From: Bacillus cereus
GTDB lineage: Bacteria > Bacillota > Bacilli > Bacillales > Bacillaceae_G
NCBI RefSeq assembly: GCF_002584535.1
Contig: NZ_NUOT01000037.1
Location: 1-47,526, forward strand
Reading direction: 5' to 3'
DNA length: 47,526 nucleotides
Below are positions 8,630 through 18,589 of the stretch, one piece after another. A model generated the notes under the pieces. The model worked only from the letters and a program-made list of their open reading frames with translations, was not told the origin of the DNA and did not search any database. A program made the translations under genes and the position numbers. Position 1 is the first letter of the stretch; every line of letters begins with the position of its first letter.

Positions 8630-9498
8630 ATTTTCTCCCTCACTTTCCCTTTTGAATAATCATAAAAACCTTTCCCAGTCTTCCTTCCAAGATACCCCGC
8701 CTCTACAAGTTTCACAAGTATTTGTGGCGCTCTAAACCTCTCACCAAATGCTTCTATTAGCCCTTCGCTCGCAAATAACAGCGTATCGAGTCCTATATAA
8801 TCCGCTAATTCAAATGGCCCCATTGGATAGTTCAAACCAAGCTTAATCGCCTTATCAATGTCTTCTTTACTTGTAATTCCCTCTTCATACATACGCATGC
8901 ACTCTAACATATGAATAGCAATTGCCCGCGTGGTCACAAATCCTTGCGTATCTTTTACAACAACTGTTTCTTTCCCTATTTCTTCTGAGATTGCTCTTAC
9001 TGCTTGTATCGTACTTTCCGCCGTAACTACTCCTCGTACAATTTCAATGAGCTTCATAACAGGAGCGGGATTAAACCAATGCATCCCTATTACTTTCTCT
9101 GGACGACTTGTCACACTTGCAATCGCAGTTACACTTAACTCAGATGTATTCGTTGCTAAAATAGTAGATTGTGATGTATACGAATCTAGTTTTTGAAAAA
9201 TCTCCTTCTTTAACTGTAATATTTCTGGTACTGCTTCAATAACAAGTTCTACATTCTGGCAAGCTTCTTCCAATATAACTGTAGGAGTAATATGATTTAG
9301 AATGTGTTTTTTCTCTTCCTCAGTCATACGCCCTGCATGCACGAAACGACTCAGGCTTTTGTTGATCGTTTCATAAGCCTTTTGTAAATTTTCTTCTGAT
9401 ACATCATACATTTTCACATCTTTACCGCCCATTGCTAACGCTTGGGTAATTCCACTTCCCATAATTCCTACACCAATTACCGCGATATTTTGAATCAT
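8626..9498 (-). CDS. 3-hydroxybutyryl-CoA dehydrogenase
   Basis: A 290-residue NAD-dependent 3-hydroxyacyl-CoA dehydrogenase of the short Hbd/MmgB type. The N-terminal Rossmann motif GVGIMGSG binds NAD. The catalytic His is in GMHWFNPAPVMKLIEI and the C-terminal dimerisation domain contains NYPMGPFELADYIG. It oxidises 3-hydroxyacyl-CoA to 3-ketoacyl-CoA, feeding the thiolase encoded directly downstream. RBS AAGGGGG before the ATG at 9498. It lies 16 bases after a short ORF and overlaps the thiolase start by four bases. Confidence 0.92.
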   Translation of the reverse strand: MIQNIAVIGVGIMGSGITQALAMGGKDVKMYDVSEENLQKAYETINKSLSRFVHAGRMTEEEKKHILNHITPTVILEEACQNVELVIEAVPEILQLKKEIFQKLDSYTSQSTILATNTSELSVTAIASVTSRPEKVIGMHWFNPAPVMKLIEIVRGVVTAESTIQAVRAISEEIGKETVVVKDTQGFVTTRAIAIHMLECMRMYEEGITSKEDIDKAIKLGLNYPMGPFELADYIGLDTLLFASEGLIEAFGERFRAPQILVKLVEAGYLGRKTGKGFYDYSKGKVREKI

Positions 9499-9514
9499 TA
9501 TTTTCCCCCTTTAA

Positions 9515-9655
9515 TCATTTTCTTTTTGTTTCCACAGCATACATTCCAACAACAAGACAATATGTTTTGAAATAGTGTTGAATATTAGCAAACAATGCAT
9601 ATAGGCCTGGTAAGTAGTGAGAAGAATCAGCACCTGTTATTCCTTTCAACATCAT
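9515..9655 (-). CDS. Short unknown ORF coupled inside the acyl-CoA operon
   Basis: A 46-codon frame fills the only gap in this operon. Its ATG at 9655 overlaps the stop of the acyl-CoA dehydrogenase (ATGA), and its TGA ends 16 bases before the next ATG, just upstream of that gene's RBS. The product is neutral to slightly basic, with a short hydrophobic middle (LPGLYALFANI, CLVVGMYAV). I do not recognise a family, and it does not resemble the N-terminus of an enoyl-CoA hydratase, the step missing from this operon. It may be a genuine small protein, a remnant, or a translational bridge. Confidence 0.42.
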   Translation of the reverse strand: MMLKGITGADSSHYLPGLYALFANIQHYFKTYCLVVGMYAVETKRK

Positions 9656-10794
9656 AAGCCCATACCTTTCGCAATTATATTTTTCATAATCTCATTCGTT
9701 CCAGCATAAATCGCGCTGACTGGAATATCACGATAACGCCGCGCAATCTCGTATTCTTCCATATATCCGTATCCACCGTGTAGTTGTATGCACTCTGCTG
9801 ACACTTTTTTTGCGAGATCTGTTAACCACCACTTTGCCATCGATACTTTCGTTACGATGTCCTCACCATTCATATGACCTATAATACAGTCATCTACAAA
9901 TGTTCTACCAATCTCAATTTCCGTATACATTTCTGCTAATCGAAATTGTACCGCTTGAAAATCACTTATACTTTTCCCAAACGCTTTTCGCTCTTGGACA
10001 TATTTTTTCGTTATATGTAACATTACTTCCGCTGCTGTTTTCGCGGCGATTGCAACGATGAGACGTTCTTGTTGCAACTTTTCCATAAGATAATAAAAAC
10101 CTTTTCCTTCTTCCCCTAACAAATTCAAAACAGGGACTTTTACATCTTCAAAAATAAGTTCTGCTGTATCTTGACTATGTAAGCCAACCTTTTTAAGCTG
10201 TTTCCCTCTCTTAAATCCCTCCATTCCTCTTTCTAAAACGAGTAAACTCATGCCTTTATGAGCAGCGTTGATATCTGTCTTACAAACAACGATAACTAAA
10301 TCTGCATGAATACCATTTGTAATAAATGTTTTTTCACCATTTACGACATAATAATCCCCTTCTTTCCTTGCCGTTGTTCGAATACTCGCCAAGTCCGAAC
10401 CTGCTCCTGGCTCCGTCATTGCAATTGCAGTTATATATTCACCGCTTACGCATTTTGGTAACCAGCGCTTCTTCTGTTCTTCCGTTCCATACTGCATGAA
10501 ATATGGAACGACAATGTCATTGTGTAAACCAATTCCGATTAGACTCGATCCAACCTTTTCAAGTTCCTCGTTGACGATAACCGAATACCCAAAATCAGCA
10601 CCAGCTCCACCATACCGCTCATCTACCATTGGACAAAGAAAACCTTTACTCCCCATACTCGTCCAGAAAGAACGAGGAATTATCCCATCTTCTTCCCATT
10701 CGTTATAGTATGGATATGCTTCCTTTTTTAAAAATTTATGAAAAGCATCACGAAAAATGTGATGCTCTTCCTGTAAATACTTATTCTTCATCAT
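9652..10794 (-). CDS. Acyl-CoA dehydrogenase
   Basis: A 380-residue FAD enzyme that introduces the trans-2 double bond into acyl-CoA. Family signatures are AIAMTEPGAGSD (flavin/substrate region), FITNG, LQERL and the C-terminal QLHGGYGYMEEYEIARRYRD. The likely catalytic base is Glu in IYAGTNEIMK. Two adjacent ATGs follow AAGGAGAGG; the first overlaps the stop of the upstream ligase by four bases. It passes electrons to ETF, which is not encoded nearby. It resembles MmgC-type dehydrogenases; chain length is unknown. Confidence 0.92.
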   Translation of the reverse strand: MMKNKYLQEEHHIFRDAFHKFLKKEAYPYYNEWEEDGIIPRSFWTSMGSKGFLCPMVDERYGGAGADFGYSVIVNEELEKVGSSLIGIGLHNDIVVPYFMQYGTEEQKKRWLPKCVSGEYITAIAMTEPGAGSDLASIRTTARKEGDYYVVNGEKTFITNGIHADLVIVVCKTDINAAHKGMSLLVLERGMEGFKRGKQLKKVGLHSQDTAELIFEDVKVPVLNLLGEEGKGFYYLMEKLQQERLIVAIAAKTAAEVMLHITKKYVQERKAFGKSISDFQAVQFRLAEMYTEIEIGRTFVDDCIIGHMNGEDIVTKVSMAKWWLTDLAKKVSAECIQLHGGYGYMEEYEIARRYRDIPVSAIYAGTNEIMKNIIAKGMGL

Positions 10795-12359
10795 ATCCTC
10801 TCCTTGGATTCCACTTCTGTCACTTGGCTACGTAAAATAAATTTTTGAATTTTACCGCTCGCATTTCTGGGCAGTTGTTCAACAAATATATAGCGACGTG
10901 GACGTTTATAATCAGCAAGCTTATCACTTGATTTACAGTACTCATCTAATATCTCTTCGGTAAGAGACTGATCTTTTGAAACGATGTATGCTAGAACACT
11001 TTCTCCCCAAAGCTCATCTTTCTCGCCGAGCACTGCAACATCTAAAATGCTTTCATGCGTATACAAAAAGTCCTCGACTTCACGCGGATAAATATTTTCT
11101 CCGCCACTAACAACCATATCGTCAACACGATCTGCAACATACAAATAACCATCTGTATCTACATAACCTAAATCACCTGAATGGTACCATCCTTTATAGA
11201 GCGCTTTTGCTGTCGCCTCTTCATTGTTGTAATACCCTTTCATCAAACAGGAACCTCGCACAATAATTTCTCCAATTTCATACGGTGGTAATATATCATC
11301 TGGCTCAGATGGCCCTTCTTCATTTGGACGAACAACGCGAATTTCATGATTATAGGCAGCTTTTCCTGCAGAACCTACTTTAGTAATCTGCTCATTTTCT
11401 CGTAAAAAAGTAATTGCAGGCCCCATTTCTGTCATACCATAAGCTTGTACTAATGAAACATTCAATTTTTCATCACATGCTTTTACAAGTGCCGGTGCCA
11501 TTGAAGCTGCTCCATATAAACCGTACCGAAGAGATGATAGATCATACTGTATTAAGTCTTCCTGCAACATCATATTCCACATTGTAGGTGCTGCAAACAT
11601 AACAGTAATCTTTTCTTTTTCAATCGTTTCAAGAACATTCTTGGCATCGAAATGGTGCAGAATAATATTTGTACCACCGCTATGCACCCTTGGCACGAAA
11701 CAACAATGCAGCTCCGCACAATGAAACATCGGTGCTGTTACAAGACCACGACTATTCTCGTTGTAATGTAAATACGCAATTCCCATCAAACTGTGGTCAA
11801 TAATTTCTCGATGACGGTGAAGTACACCCTTCGGATAACCGGTTGTTCCACTTGTATACATAATAGAACAAATATCATCTTCTTTTACTTCTACTGCTTC
11901 AAATTTCGGTAACGCATTGGATAGTTTCTCTTCATAGGAAATAGAAAACGATGGACGATTTTGATCAATGTACCAGAACTGAATATGAGGGAATTGCTTA
12001 TGAATACTTTGTACTTGAGAGGATAATTGTTTTTCAAAAAGTACGATTTTTGGAGAAGCATCTTCTAATATATAAATAAGTTCCTGTGGTTTTAGTCTAA
12101 AATTAATTGGGTTAAATACGGCTCCAATTTTCGCACAAGCGAAACATGTGGTTGCTAGTTCGCTACTATTAAAGAGAAATGTCGAAACGCGGTCACCTTT
12201 TTGTATACCACTTTTTTGGAGTGCATGAGCTAGCTTATTTACCTGTTCATTCCATTCTGTATACGTCCAGCGAATATTTTTTTGCGGTTCAACAATTGCT
12301 TCTTGATTCGGATACTTTCCAGTAGTCAGTTCAAGTAATTTTCCAATCGTTATATACAA
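10791..12359 (-). CDS. Acyl-CoA synthetase (AMP-forming, FadD-like)
   Basis: A 522-residue ANL-superfamily ligase that activates a carboxylic acid with ATP and CoA. The P-loop-like motif is MYTSGTTGYPKG, followed by YGMTEMGP, YHSGDLGYVDTDGYL and VSGGENIYPREVE. The catalytic Lys is in the C-terminal PRNASGKIQK. The TTG at 12359 is the preferred start, because AAAGGGGG sits eight bases upstream; an earlier TTG would translate the RBS itself. It is the first gene of the five-frame operon. The substrate may be a fatty acid or another organic acid. Confidence 0.88.
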   Translation of the reverse strand: MYITIGKLLELTTGKYPNQEAIVEPQKNIRWTYTEWNEQVNKLAHALQKSGIQKGDRVSTFLFNSSELATTCFACAKIGAVFNPINFRLKPQELIYILEDASPKIVLFEKQLSSQVQSIHKQFPHIQFWYIDQNRPSFSISYEEKLSNALPKFEAVEVKEDDICSIMYTSGTTGYPKGVLHRHREIIDHSLMGIAYLHYNENSRGLVTAPMFHCAELHCCFVPRVHSGGTNIILHHFDAKNVLETIEKEKITVMFAAPTMWNMMLQEDLIQYDLSSLRYGLYGAASMAPALVKACDEKLNVSLVQAYGMTEMGPAITFLRENEQITKVGSAGKAAYNHEIRVVRPNEEGPSEPDDILPPYEIGEIIVRGSCLMKGYYNNEEATAKALYKGWYHSGDLGYVDTDGYLYVADRVDDMVVSGGENIYPREVEDFLYTHESILDVAVLGEKDELWGESVLAYIVSKDQSLTEEILDEYCKSSDKLADYKRPRRYIFVEQLPRNASGKIQKFILRSQVTEVESKERI

Positions 12360-12473
12360 TATATTTCCCCCTTTCAAATAAAACGCTTCTCATATAGAGC
12401 ATGTAGCAATGTAGTAACTCGGAGATATTATATCAATTTTCAGAATATTTTAAAAGTAATTCTTTCGATAACG

Positions 12474-12590
12474 CGGAACTTTAATCAGTGGGTTTTTTCA
12501 TCTCCCACTGATTATTAGCCCGCCCTATCTATCTTTTTTGCTCTAGCTGAACGTTGAGATAAGGGCCTTACTTCTCTTGAATAGCAGGAC
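12474..12590. repeat. Dispersed intergenic repeat, copy B
   Basis: Contains a perfect 10-bp stem (12483-12492 with 12504-12513, AATCAGTGGG / CCCACTGATT), then GATTATTAGCCC. A block at 12548-12569 matches the shared block of copies A and C at about 16 of 22 positions. It lies in the 307-bp gap 12360-12666 between ytnP and the ligase start. No gene is seen in that gap. Confidence 0.6.
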
Positions 12591-12666
12591 AAATTCTTAC
12601 AACAAAGTATTTTGTAATTGAAAGAGAACATAAGCAGTTTCAATTTTTTAGTAGAAAGGCAGTCAC

Positions 12667-13530
12667 TTACACTTCACTTGATACTTTTTCCTCTATTCGT
12701 TCTACCTTCTCAATCATAATCCCTTCCTCATCCCACTTCACAGCGCGATAATATGCATCATGATAAAAGGTGAACCACGCTTTCTTTTCTGCGCCATACT
12801 TCATCCATTTTTGCTTATGTTCAATTGAAGTCATTGGATAATCATCATATGCCATCACCCATAATACGTTTTGATGAGCATGTGTTGGCAGTAGATCAGC
12901 TAAATGAAGCATTGTTTCTCCCTGACTTTCGAGAACAATAACAGCATGTCCATCACTATGCCCACCTGTGTGCACCATGCTTACTTCATCTGTAATTTGC
13001 GTTTCCTCTTTAAAAGTAACAACTTGCTCTACAATCGGCTCCCAATTTTCTTTCCAATATGTATTACGAGAGCGAATATTAGGATTTCTCATTTCATTCC
13101 ATTCTGTCTCTGACACATACACTTTTGCATTTGGAAACGTCGGAACAAGCTCATCACTTTCCCATTTTGTTAATCCTGATGCATGATCAAAGTGAAGATG
13201 TGTCATTAATACGTAATGAATATCTTCGGCTGTTAGACCGAGCTCCGCTAGAGAATGTTCAACTGACGATTCTTCTGTTACACCTTGATTCCGCTTCATT
13301 TTTTCAGTCATTTTATTATTTCCAATTCCTGAATCAATGAGCATATTTCCTTTCTTCGTTTGTACAAGCAACGGATCTGTTCTTAAATAAATATGATTTG
13401 TATCATCATATTTATATTTACGTGACCATAAGACTTTTGGTACAACACCAAACATTGCACCTCCGTCTAAGTGGGTATTCCCACCACTTAGCCATGTCAC
13501 TTTGATTTCTCCAATTTGTAAACATTCCAT
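12667..13530 (-). CDS. ytnP: YtnP, metallo-beta-lactamase fold lactonase
   Basis: A 287-residue zinc hydrolase. The metal-binding motif [10 protein letters not shown] is at about residues 110-119, with further ligands in TGGHSDGH and [11 protein letters not shown]. The position next to trmB matches B. subtilis ytnP, a quorum-quenching lactonase acting on acyl-homoserine-lactone-like signals. The ATG at 13530 follows AAAAGGGGG; a 25-codon upstream extension has no RBS and would cover the trmB terminator. The natural substrate is not certain. Confidence 0.82.
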   Translation of the reverse strand: MECLQIGEIKVTWLSGGNTHLDGGAMFGVVPKVLWSRKYKYDDTNHIYLRTDPLLVQTKKGNMLIDSGIGNNKMTEKMKRNQGVTEESSVEHSLAELGLTAEDIHYVLMTHLHFDHASGLTKWESDELVPTFPNAKVYVSETEWNEMRNPNIRSRNTYWKENWEPIVEQVVTFKEETQITDEVSMVHTGGHSDGHAVIVLESQGETMLHLADLLPTHAHQNVLWVMAYDDYPMTSIEHKQKWMKYGAEKKAWFTFYHDAYYRAVKWDEEGIMIEKVERIEEKVSSEV

Positions 13531-13588
13531 TTCTATTCCCCCTTTTTTCCCTTTTAATTTTAACACAAAATTCAGAATGTTTTCCGCA

Positions 13589-14282
<694 letters not shown>

Positions 14283-14333
14283 CTATTTGTAGAAGGTTCC
14301 TTCCTTCTTTCTTTTTTAATTATTCTATCAAAC

Positions 14334-14362
14334 AAAAAACCAAGTACGTACGAGCACTCGGT
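14334..14362 (-). terminator. Terminator upstream of trmB, minus strand
   Basis: Stem 14339-14345 with 14356-14362 (ACCGAGT / ACTTGGT on the minus strand, one G-U pair) followed by TTTTTTG. It lies 76 bases before trmB and would end a transcript coming from ytmP, which would then run antisense through ytzH. Confidence 0.5.
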
Positions 14363-14532
14363 CCGTTTCTTTCAAGTATAAGGTGTTCCATTTTGATACA
14401 AACTACAAAGAGCATAGAACGAAACTTTCCTGCTGAAACGTTTCGTTAGCCAATGATTAGCTACTCCTTGGCGAAATAGAAAATTTCTCTTACTTGTTCA
14501 AATTGAACAACAATCGAAAGGATGATCCAATC

Positions 14533-14811
14533 GTGCCGATTAATCAACAACATCAATTAGAAATTTTAAAAGATATTCTAGTCAATCACCAAAGTGATTG
14601 CTGTGGAACGGTTTCTGAATGCGAACAATTAGAACGGCTCATTCAATCATTGCTTGCAAACGATAATGTGAACAGCGACGTAAAAGCGATGCTAAATGAT
14701 GTATATTACTATAGTCAATCGGGTAAATATTCTCCTGATTTAGACAACCATATTTCTAGTAATCAAGAACAACTTACGCAATGGATTTCTGGAATGGACA
14801 ATTTTTCTTAA
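14533..14811 (+). CDS. ytzH: YtzH-like protein
   Basis: A 92-residue cytosolic protein, predicted mostly helical, with a CCGTVSECEQLERL stretch holding three Cys. Length and position between trmB and ytmP match B. subtilis ytzH. The GTG start at 14533 has AAAGGATGAT before it; a TTG 13 codons upstream is poorly supported. Convergent with ytmP, with only five bases between the stops. Function unknown. Confidence 0.75.
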   Translation: MPINQQHQLEILKDILVNHQSDCCGTVSECEQLERLIQSLLANDNVNSDVKAMLNDVYYYSQSGKYSPDLDNHISSNQEQLTQWISGMDNFS

Positions 14812-14816
14812 AGTAT

Positions 14817-15614
14817 TTACTCTGAAGCAAGTAGTTGCTGTAAATATTGATGCCAATATTCAGCTTCTGCTTGCTGCTTTTTTGTTGTATGCCATTGAAC
14901 AGATAAAATAGTTTGTGCCACTACATACCACTTCATACGATGAACCAATGATTCATTCATTTCAATTCCATAATACGCTAACCATTCGTCCCATTCGTGA
15001 CGCGGAACATACCAATATAATAACATGCCAAGATCGAGAGCAGGATCCGCAATAAGCGCTCCATCCCAATCAATTAAAAATAATTCATCTTCGTCCGATA
15101 ATAACCAATTGTTATGATTGACGTCACAGTGGCACACAACAAACTCATCATATTCAACATCTTTCAATGTAGCTTTTAAATATCGAAGTCCTGTCTGAAT
15201 CGTTTCATCCGTTCTTAAGTCTCCTCTTAAAACAAAATACAATTGCTCGAATAACTCCTGCGCATGCAGGGGCTGTTTTCCAAGCCTTTGTATCATCTGC
15301 ACAAGTGCTTTAGACGAATGTATTTTTTTTAAAAGCTTCGCAACACGCTCAAGTTTCATATCCTCTGGCTCTAGCTTTTGTCCTGGAAGCCATTTTTGAG
15401 CTGAAATCACATCACCGTTCGTCACTCTTCTTGTCCAAAGTAATTTTGGAACAATTCCTTCTGCCGACAATACCGCTAAAAAAGGCGATGTATTCCGCTT
15501 TAAAAATAGCTTTTGTTGTCCATTTTGCGCAATATATGCATCGCCCGTTGCCCCACCAGCGGGTATAAGACTCCACTCTTCTCCTAATAATTGTTCCAAC
15601 CATTCCATATTCAT
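14817..15614 (-). CDS. ytmP: YtmP, aminoglycoside/choline kinase-like phosphotransferase
   Basis: A 265-residue protein kinase-like fold. The N-terminal glycine loop is PAGGATGDAY, the ATP lysine is in KLFLKR, the catalytic loop is VVCHCDVNHNNWLL (HxDxxxxN pattern with Cys variants), and the metal Asp is in LIDWDGALIADPALDLG. It probably phosphorylates a small hydroxylated substrate; the substrate is unknown. The first ATG (15614) has a weak RBS; an ATG two codons later is equally possible. Synteny amyX-ytmP-ytzH-trmB supports the name. Confidence 0.8.
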   Translation of the reverse strand: MNMEWLEQLLGEEWSLIPAGGATGDAYIAQNGQQKLFLKRNTSPFLAVLSAEGIVPKLLWTRRVTNGDVISAQKWLPGQKLEPEDMKLERVAKLLKKIHSSKALVQMIQRLGKQPLHAQELFEQLYFVLRGDLRTDETIQTGLRYLKATLKDVEYDEFVVCHCDVNHNNWLLSDEDELFLIDWDGALIADPALDLGMLLYWYVPRHEWDEWLAYYGIEMNESLVHRMKWYVVAQTILSVQWHTTKKQQAEAEYWHQYLQQLLASE

Positions 15615-15653
15615 TACCCGTTAACAAATCCTTATCTTTTATAGTCATAAAAT

Positions 15654-15686
15654 GAAAAACCGCAACACCTTTTGAACATGTTGTGG
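15654..15686 (-). terminator. Terminator-like hairpin between amyX and ytmP
   Basis: Stem CCACAACA / TGTTGCGG on the minus strand (15660-15667 with 15679-15686, one mismatch), followed by TTTTTC. It probably ends the amyX transcript. Confidence 0.55.
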
Positions 15687-16095
15687 ATTCATATGAAAAC
15701 TCCCGCGACCTAGATCCTTTGAATCTTGAAGCGATGATTTCTCGTGCACCTACACTAACAGATGGTTAACACAAGTGGAGTTAATTGCCTGATGGCACAA
15801 TCCCTCTATTCCACTGGCAAATGCCCCCTGGAACTACTTTTTTAATATTTTATATAAAGACAGTTACTAGCAATTCATCTTCATCCACCAAAACTATACT
15901 ACGCATATTCCTTAAGGATGGAGTTTTCCTGCTTTTTTTGATAAAAGAAAACTTGGTATGGGCCAAGAAATCAAGACAAACTAACCGTCTATTCTTTTAT
16001 ATTTTACAAAACCAATAATACAATGACAACTTATCAAAATCGTCACCTTTGTCAATTCTACATTTATTATATTCGCATCGTCAAGTAGCGATTTG
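15687..16095. other. Gene-poor stretch between ytmP and amyX
   Basis: About 400 bp without a convincing gene. A 77-codon plus-strand frame from a TTG at 15785 has only GGAG as RBS and a sequence without recognisable features (hydrophobic patches, Lys-rich end). A 14-codon minus-strand frame starts at an ATG near 15693 behind GGGAG. Both are treated as chance frames. Confidence 0.4.
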
Positions 16096-18237
16096 TCACA
16101 TTATCGCCAATATATACGAGCTAATCGGAGCCATTTGAAGTTCATTTCCTTGAAATGAAGAAATCGGCTGTACTTTTGCTTTTGCACTGTCTGCTAATAC
16201 GCACCACATTTCATGTTTCGGCAGTAAAATCGTTTCTATTTGCATACCACTATGAAACAACACCACAATTTCCTTCCAAGGACCAAACTCCCCTACATTT
16301 TGTAAATGATAAGCAACAACAGTAGGAGATGTTTGTAAAAATGTCATATGCTTCTTTATAAGATTCGCTGACTGTAAGCGCAACGCTCCATGCGTCTTAC
16401 GAATTGCAATTAACCCTTGTATATAAGCAATTGTTTCTATTTCTTTCTCTTTTTGATCCCAATCGAGTTGATTAATTTCGTCAAGCGCATTATAACTATT
16501 TTCATTTCCTTTCTTAGAACGATAAAACTCTTGTCCTGCATGTAAAAACGGAATTCCTTGTGAGAGTAATGTCATCGCGGTGGCTAAACGATGACGCCTT
16601 TTTTGCACTTCTTCCGTTTCCTGATTGCTGCGCACGAGTTTATCCCACATCGTCATATTGTCGTGACATTCCACATAGTTAATACTTTGAATCGGTTCTA
16701 AAAATAACCCATCTCCTTTTTCATTTGCCAGACTTCCCATTAACACATATTGCAAATGCACAGGGTCTACGCTTCCTCCAAATGCAAAGCCACGTTTACT
16801 TACATCAAACGTGCTGCCTTTTATCGCATCACGAAATTGATCATTGAACTGCGCGATTTGTGGCATTTTATTCGCATTGTTAAGCGTAGCCTTCTCTTCT
16901 GCCGGAAGCGGTGTTTGTAGCTCCCAGCCTTCCCCTAATAACAGCGCATCCTTTTTTATGTTTCTTACTTCCTTTTCTACTTCATTCATCGTTTCTACAT
17001 CTAAAATTCCCATTAAATCAAATCGAAACCCATCAACATTATATTCAGTAAGCCAATATAAAACAGAGTCTATTATAAACTTCTGCATCATTTTCCGCTC
17101 AGATGCTAGATCATTCCCAACTCCTGTTCCATTTGATGGCATGCCATTTTCATCATGTCTAAAATAGTATCCTGGTACAAGCTTTTCAAAAGATGATGTT
17201 TCTCGTTCATATACATGATTATATACAACGTCCAAAACCACACGGATTCCATGTTCATGAAATTTTTCAATAAGTTTTTTACAATCTTTGATTCGATTAT
17301 AAGGATCGATAGGATCGCTTGCATATACTCCCGTTGGTACGTTGAAATATAGTGGATTATAGCCCCAGTTATACGCCGCAAACGGCCGTTTTTCATCTAC
17401 TCCAGCAAAATGATGAAGAGGTAAAATTTCAACATGTGTAACTCCTAATTCTTTTATATAGGAGAAGGCCGTTTTTGTCCCAAGTTTTCCTTTCGTATTC
17501 TCTTCTGTTAACCCTGCATATGTCCCCTTTTTTGCTACGCCACTATTTGGATGCATAGTGGCATCACGAATATGCAATTCATAAAGGATTGCATCAGCGA
17601 AAGATTCCAGTTTAGGTAATGCAGTTTGTTCTTTTATATATGTCTTTAGAGGATCAATCACAATTCCATACTTACCATTGACTGATACGGATTTTGCATA
17701 TGGATCTACAGCTTCATTCCAAATTAAATTAATACAAACGAGAAATGTGTACCTAGCGAGCTCCAAGTCTCCTTGTAAAATATAAGACCAAACACCATTT
17801 TCTCCTCTTTGCATCTCATAATCCGCATACTCTTTATCATTTTTATAAATCCTTACCTTCGCAAGTCTTGCAGTGGGTGCCCACATTTTAAAAGCTGTTT
17901 CTTCTTTCCTATAACAAGCTCCTAAGTCTCCACCAGCATAATAGTATTTTTCATCAAATACAGCCGTTCGAATAACCGCTCCAATTTGTAAGTCTGTTTC
18001 TTCATTTCGCTCATCTCTCACTGTGTAATACTTTCCCACATCAAGTGGATATTCTACACAGCATTCATACTTCGTTGCATCTGGAAGAGAAATGATTTGA
18101 GAAACTTTAAGCTCCCATACATGATTTCCTTCCTGCATACAAAATGTTCGGCTGATTCCGTACGCATGCGGGAGCAAAATTGTAATTTTATTCATTTCAT
18201 CTAAATAGGCTTCAAATGGACGCTTTACTTTCAGCAT
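16096..18237 (-). CDS. amyX: Pullulanase AmyX (GH13)
   Basis: A 713-residue type I pullulanase that hydrolyses alpha-1,6 branches in pullulan, glycogen or limit dextrins. No signal peptide, so it acts in the cytosol. An N-terminal beta domain is followed by a CBM48-like segment (FKMWAPTA, about residue 118) and the GH13 barrel with the pullulanase signature YNWGYNP. The nucleophile Asp is in DGFRFDLMGI, the acid Glu in LLGEGWEL, and His-Asp in VECHDNMT. Length matches B. subtilis AmyX (about 718). A modest RBS (GGTGAT) precedes the ATG. Confidence 0.94.
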   Translation of the reverse strand: MLKVKRPFEAYLDEMNKITILLPHAYGISRTFCMQEGNHVWELKVSQIISLPDATKYECCVEYPLDVGKYYTVRDERNEETDLQIGAVIRTAVFDEKYYYAGGDLGACYRKEETAFKMWAPTARLAKVRIYKNDKEYADYEMQRGENGVWSYILQGDLELARYTFLVCINLIWNEAVDPYAKSVSVNGKYGIVIDPLKTYIKEQTALPKLESFADAILYELHIRDATMHPNSGVAKKGTYAGLTEENTKGKLGTKTAFSYIKELGVTHVEILPLHHFAGVDEKRPFAAYNWGYNPLYFNVPTGVYASDPIDPYNRIKDCKKLIEKFHEHGIRVVLDVVYNHVYERETSSFEKLVPGYYFRHDENGMPSNGTGVGNDLASERKMMQKFIIDSVLYWLTEYNVDGFRFDLMGILDVETMNEVEKEVRNIKKDALLLGEGWELQTPLPAEEKATLNNANKMPQIAQFNDQFRDAIKGSTFDVSKRGFAFGGSVDPVHLQYVLMGSLANEKGDGLFLEPIQSINYVECHDNMTMWDKLVRSNQETEEVQKRRHRLATAMTLLSQGIPFLHAGQEFYRSKKGNENSYNALDEINQLDWDQKEKEIETIAYIQGLIAIRKTHGALRLQSANLIKKHMTFLQTSPTVVAYHLQNVGEFGPWKEIVVLFHSGMQIETILLPKHEMWCVLADSAKAKVQPISSFQGNELQMAPISSYILAIM

Positions 18238-18254
18238 AAAAAATCACCATCATT

Positions 18255-18375
18255 CTCGAAATTAAAATGAAACTCCCATAAGCGGGGATGGGAGAATTCA
18301 TCCCCCACCTGTCTTTCTTATTTCTCTCTGAATCTTGAGGTAGAGGTCTTCCGCCCGCGTATAAAGGGGATAAAT
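18255..18375. repeat. Dispersed intergenic repeat, copy C
   Basis: In the 352-bp gap between amyX and thpR. It contains a GGGGATGGGAGAATTCATCCCCCA hairpin-like segment. The 22-bp block at 18329-18350 matches 1324-1345 in copy A at 20 of 22 positions. The remaining sequence to 18589 shows no gene. Confidence 0.6.
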
Positions 18376-18589
18376 TGCATCTATGTCGAACAGAAAGAGA
18401 TTTCCACTCATTTTCTACTTCTGTTTTCACATGGCAGGGGGGCTAAAAAAGGCACTGTCCGCTTCTATCCTTAAGCAGATCCTCTCTCCCGCCTATAAGG
18501 AATAGTTTTATGTTGGTCTTTCAATTCGTATTCATGTACACACAAGCTTACTATTTTCTATAGTATATTCACATTCGTAAGAAACGTTT

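Noticed and set aside
15785-16018. 77-codon ORF between ytmP and amyX
   Set aside because: TTG start with a weak RBS and no recognisable features; kept only as a note on the gap.
16844-17167. 107-codon plus-strand frame inside amyX
   Set aside because: Antisense to a clear pullulanase gene, with no RBS and no family resemblance.
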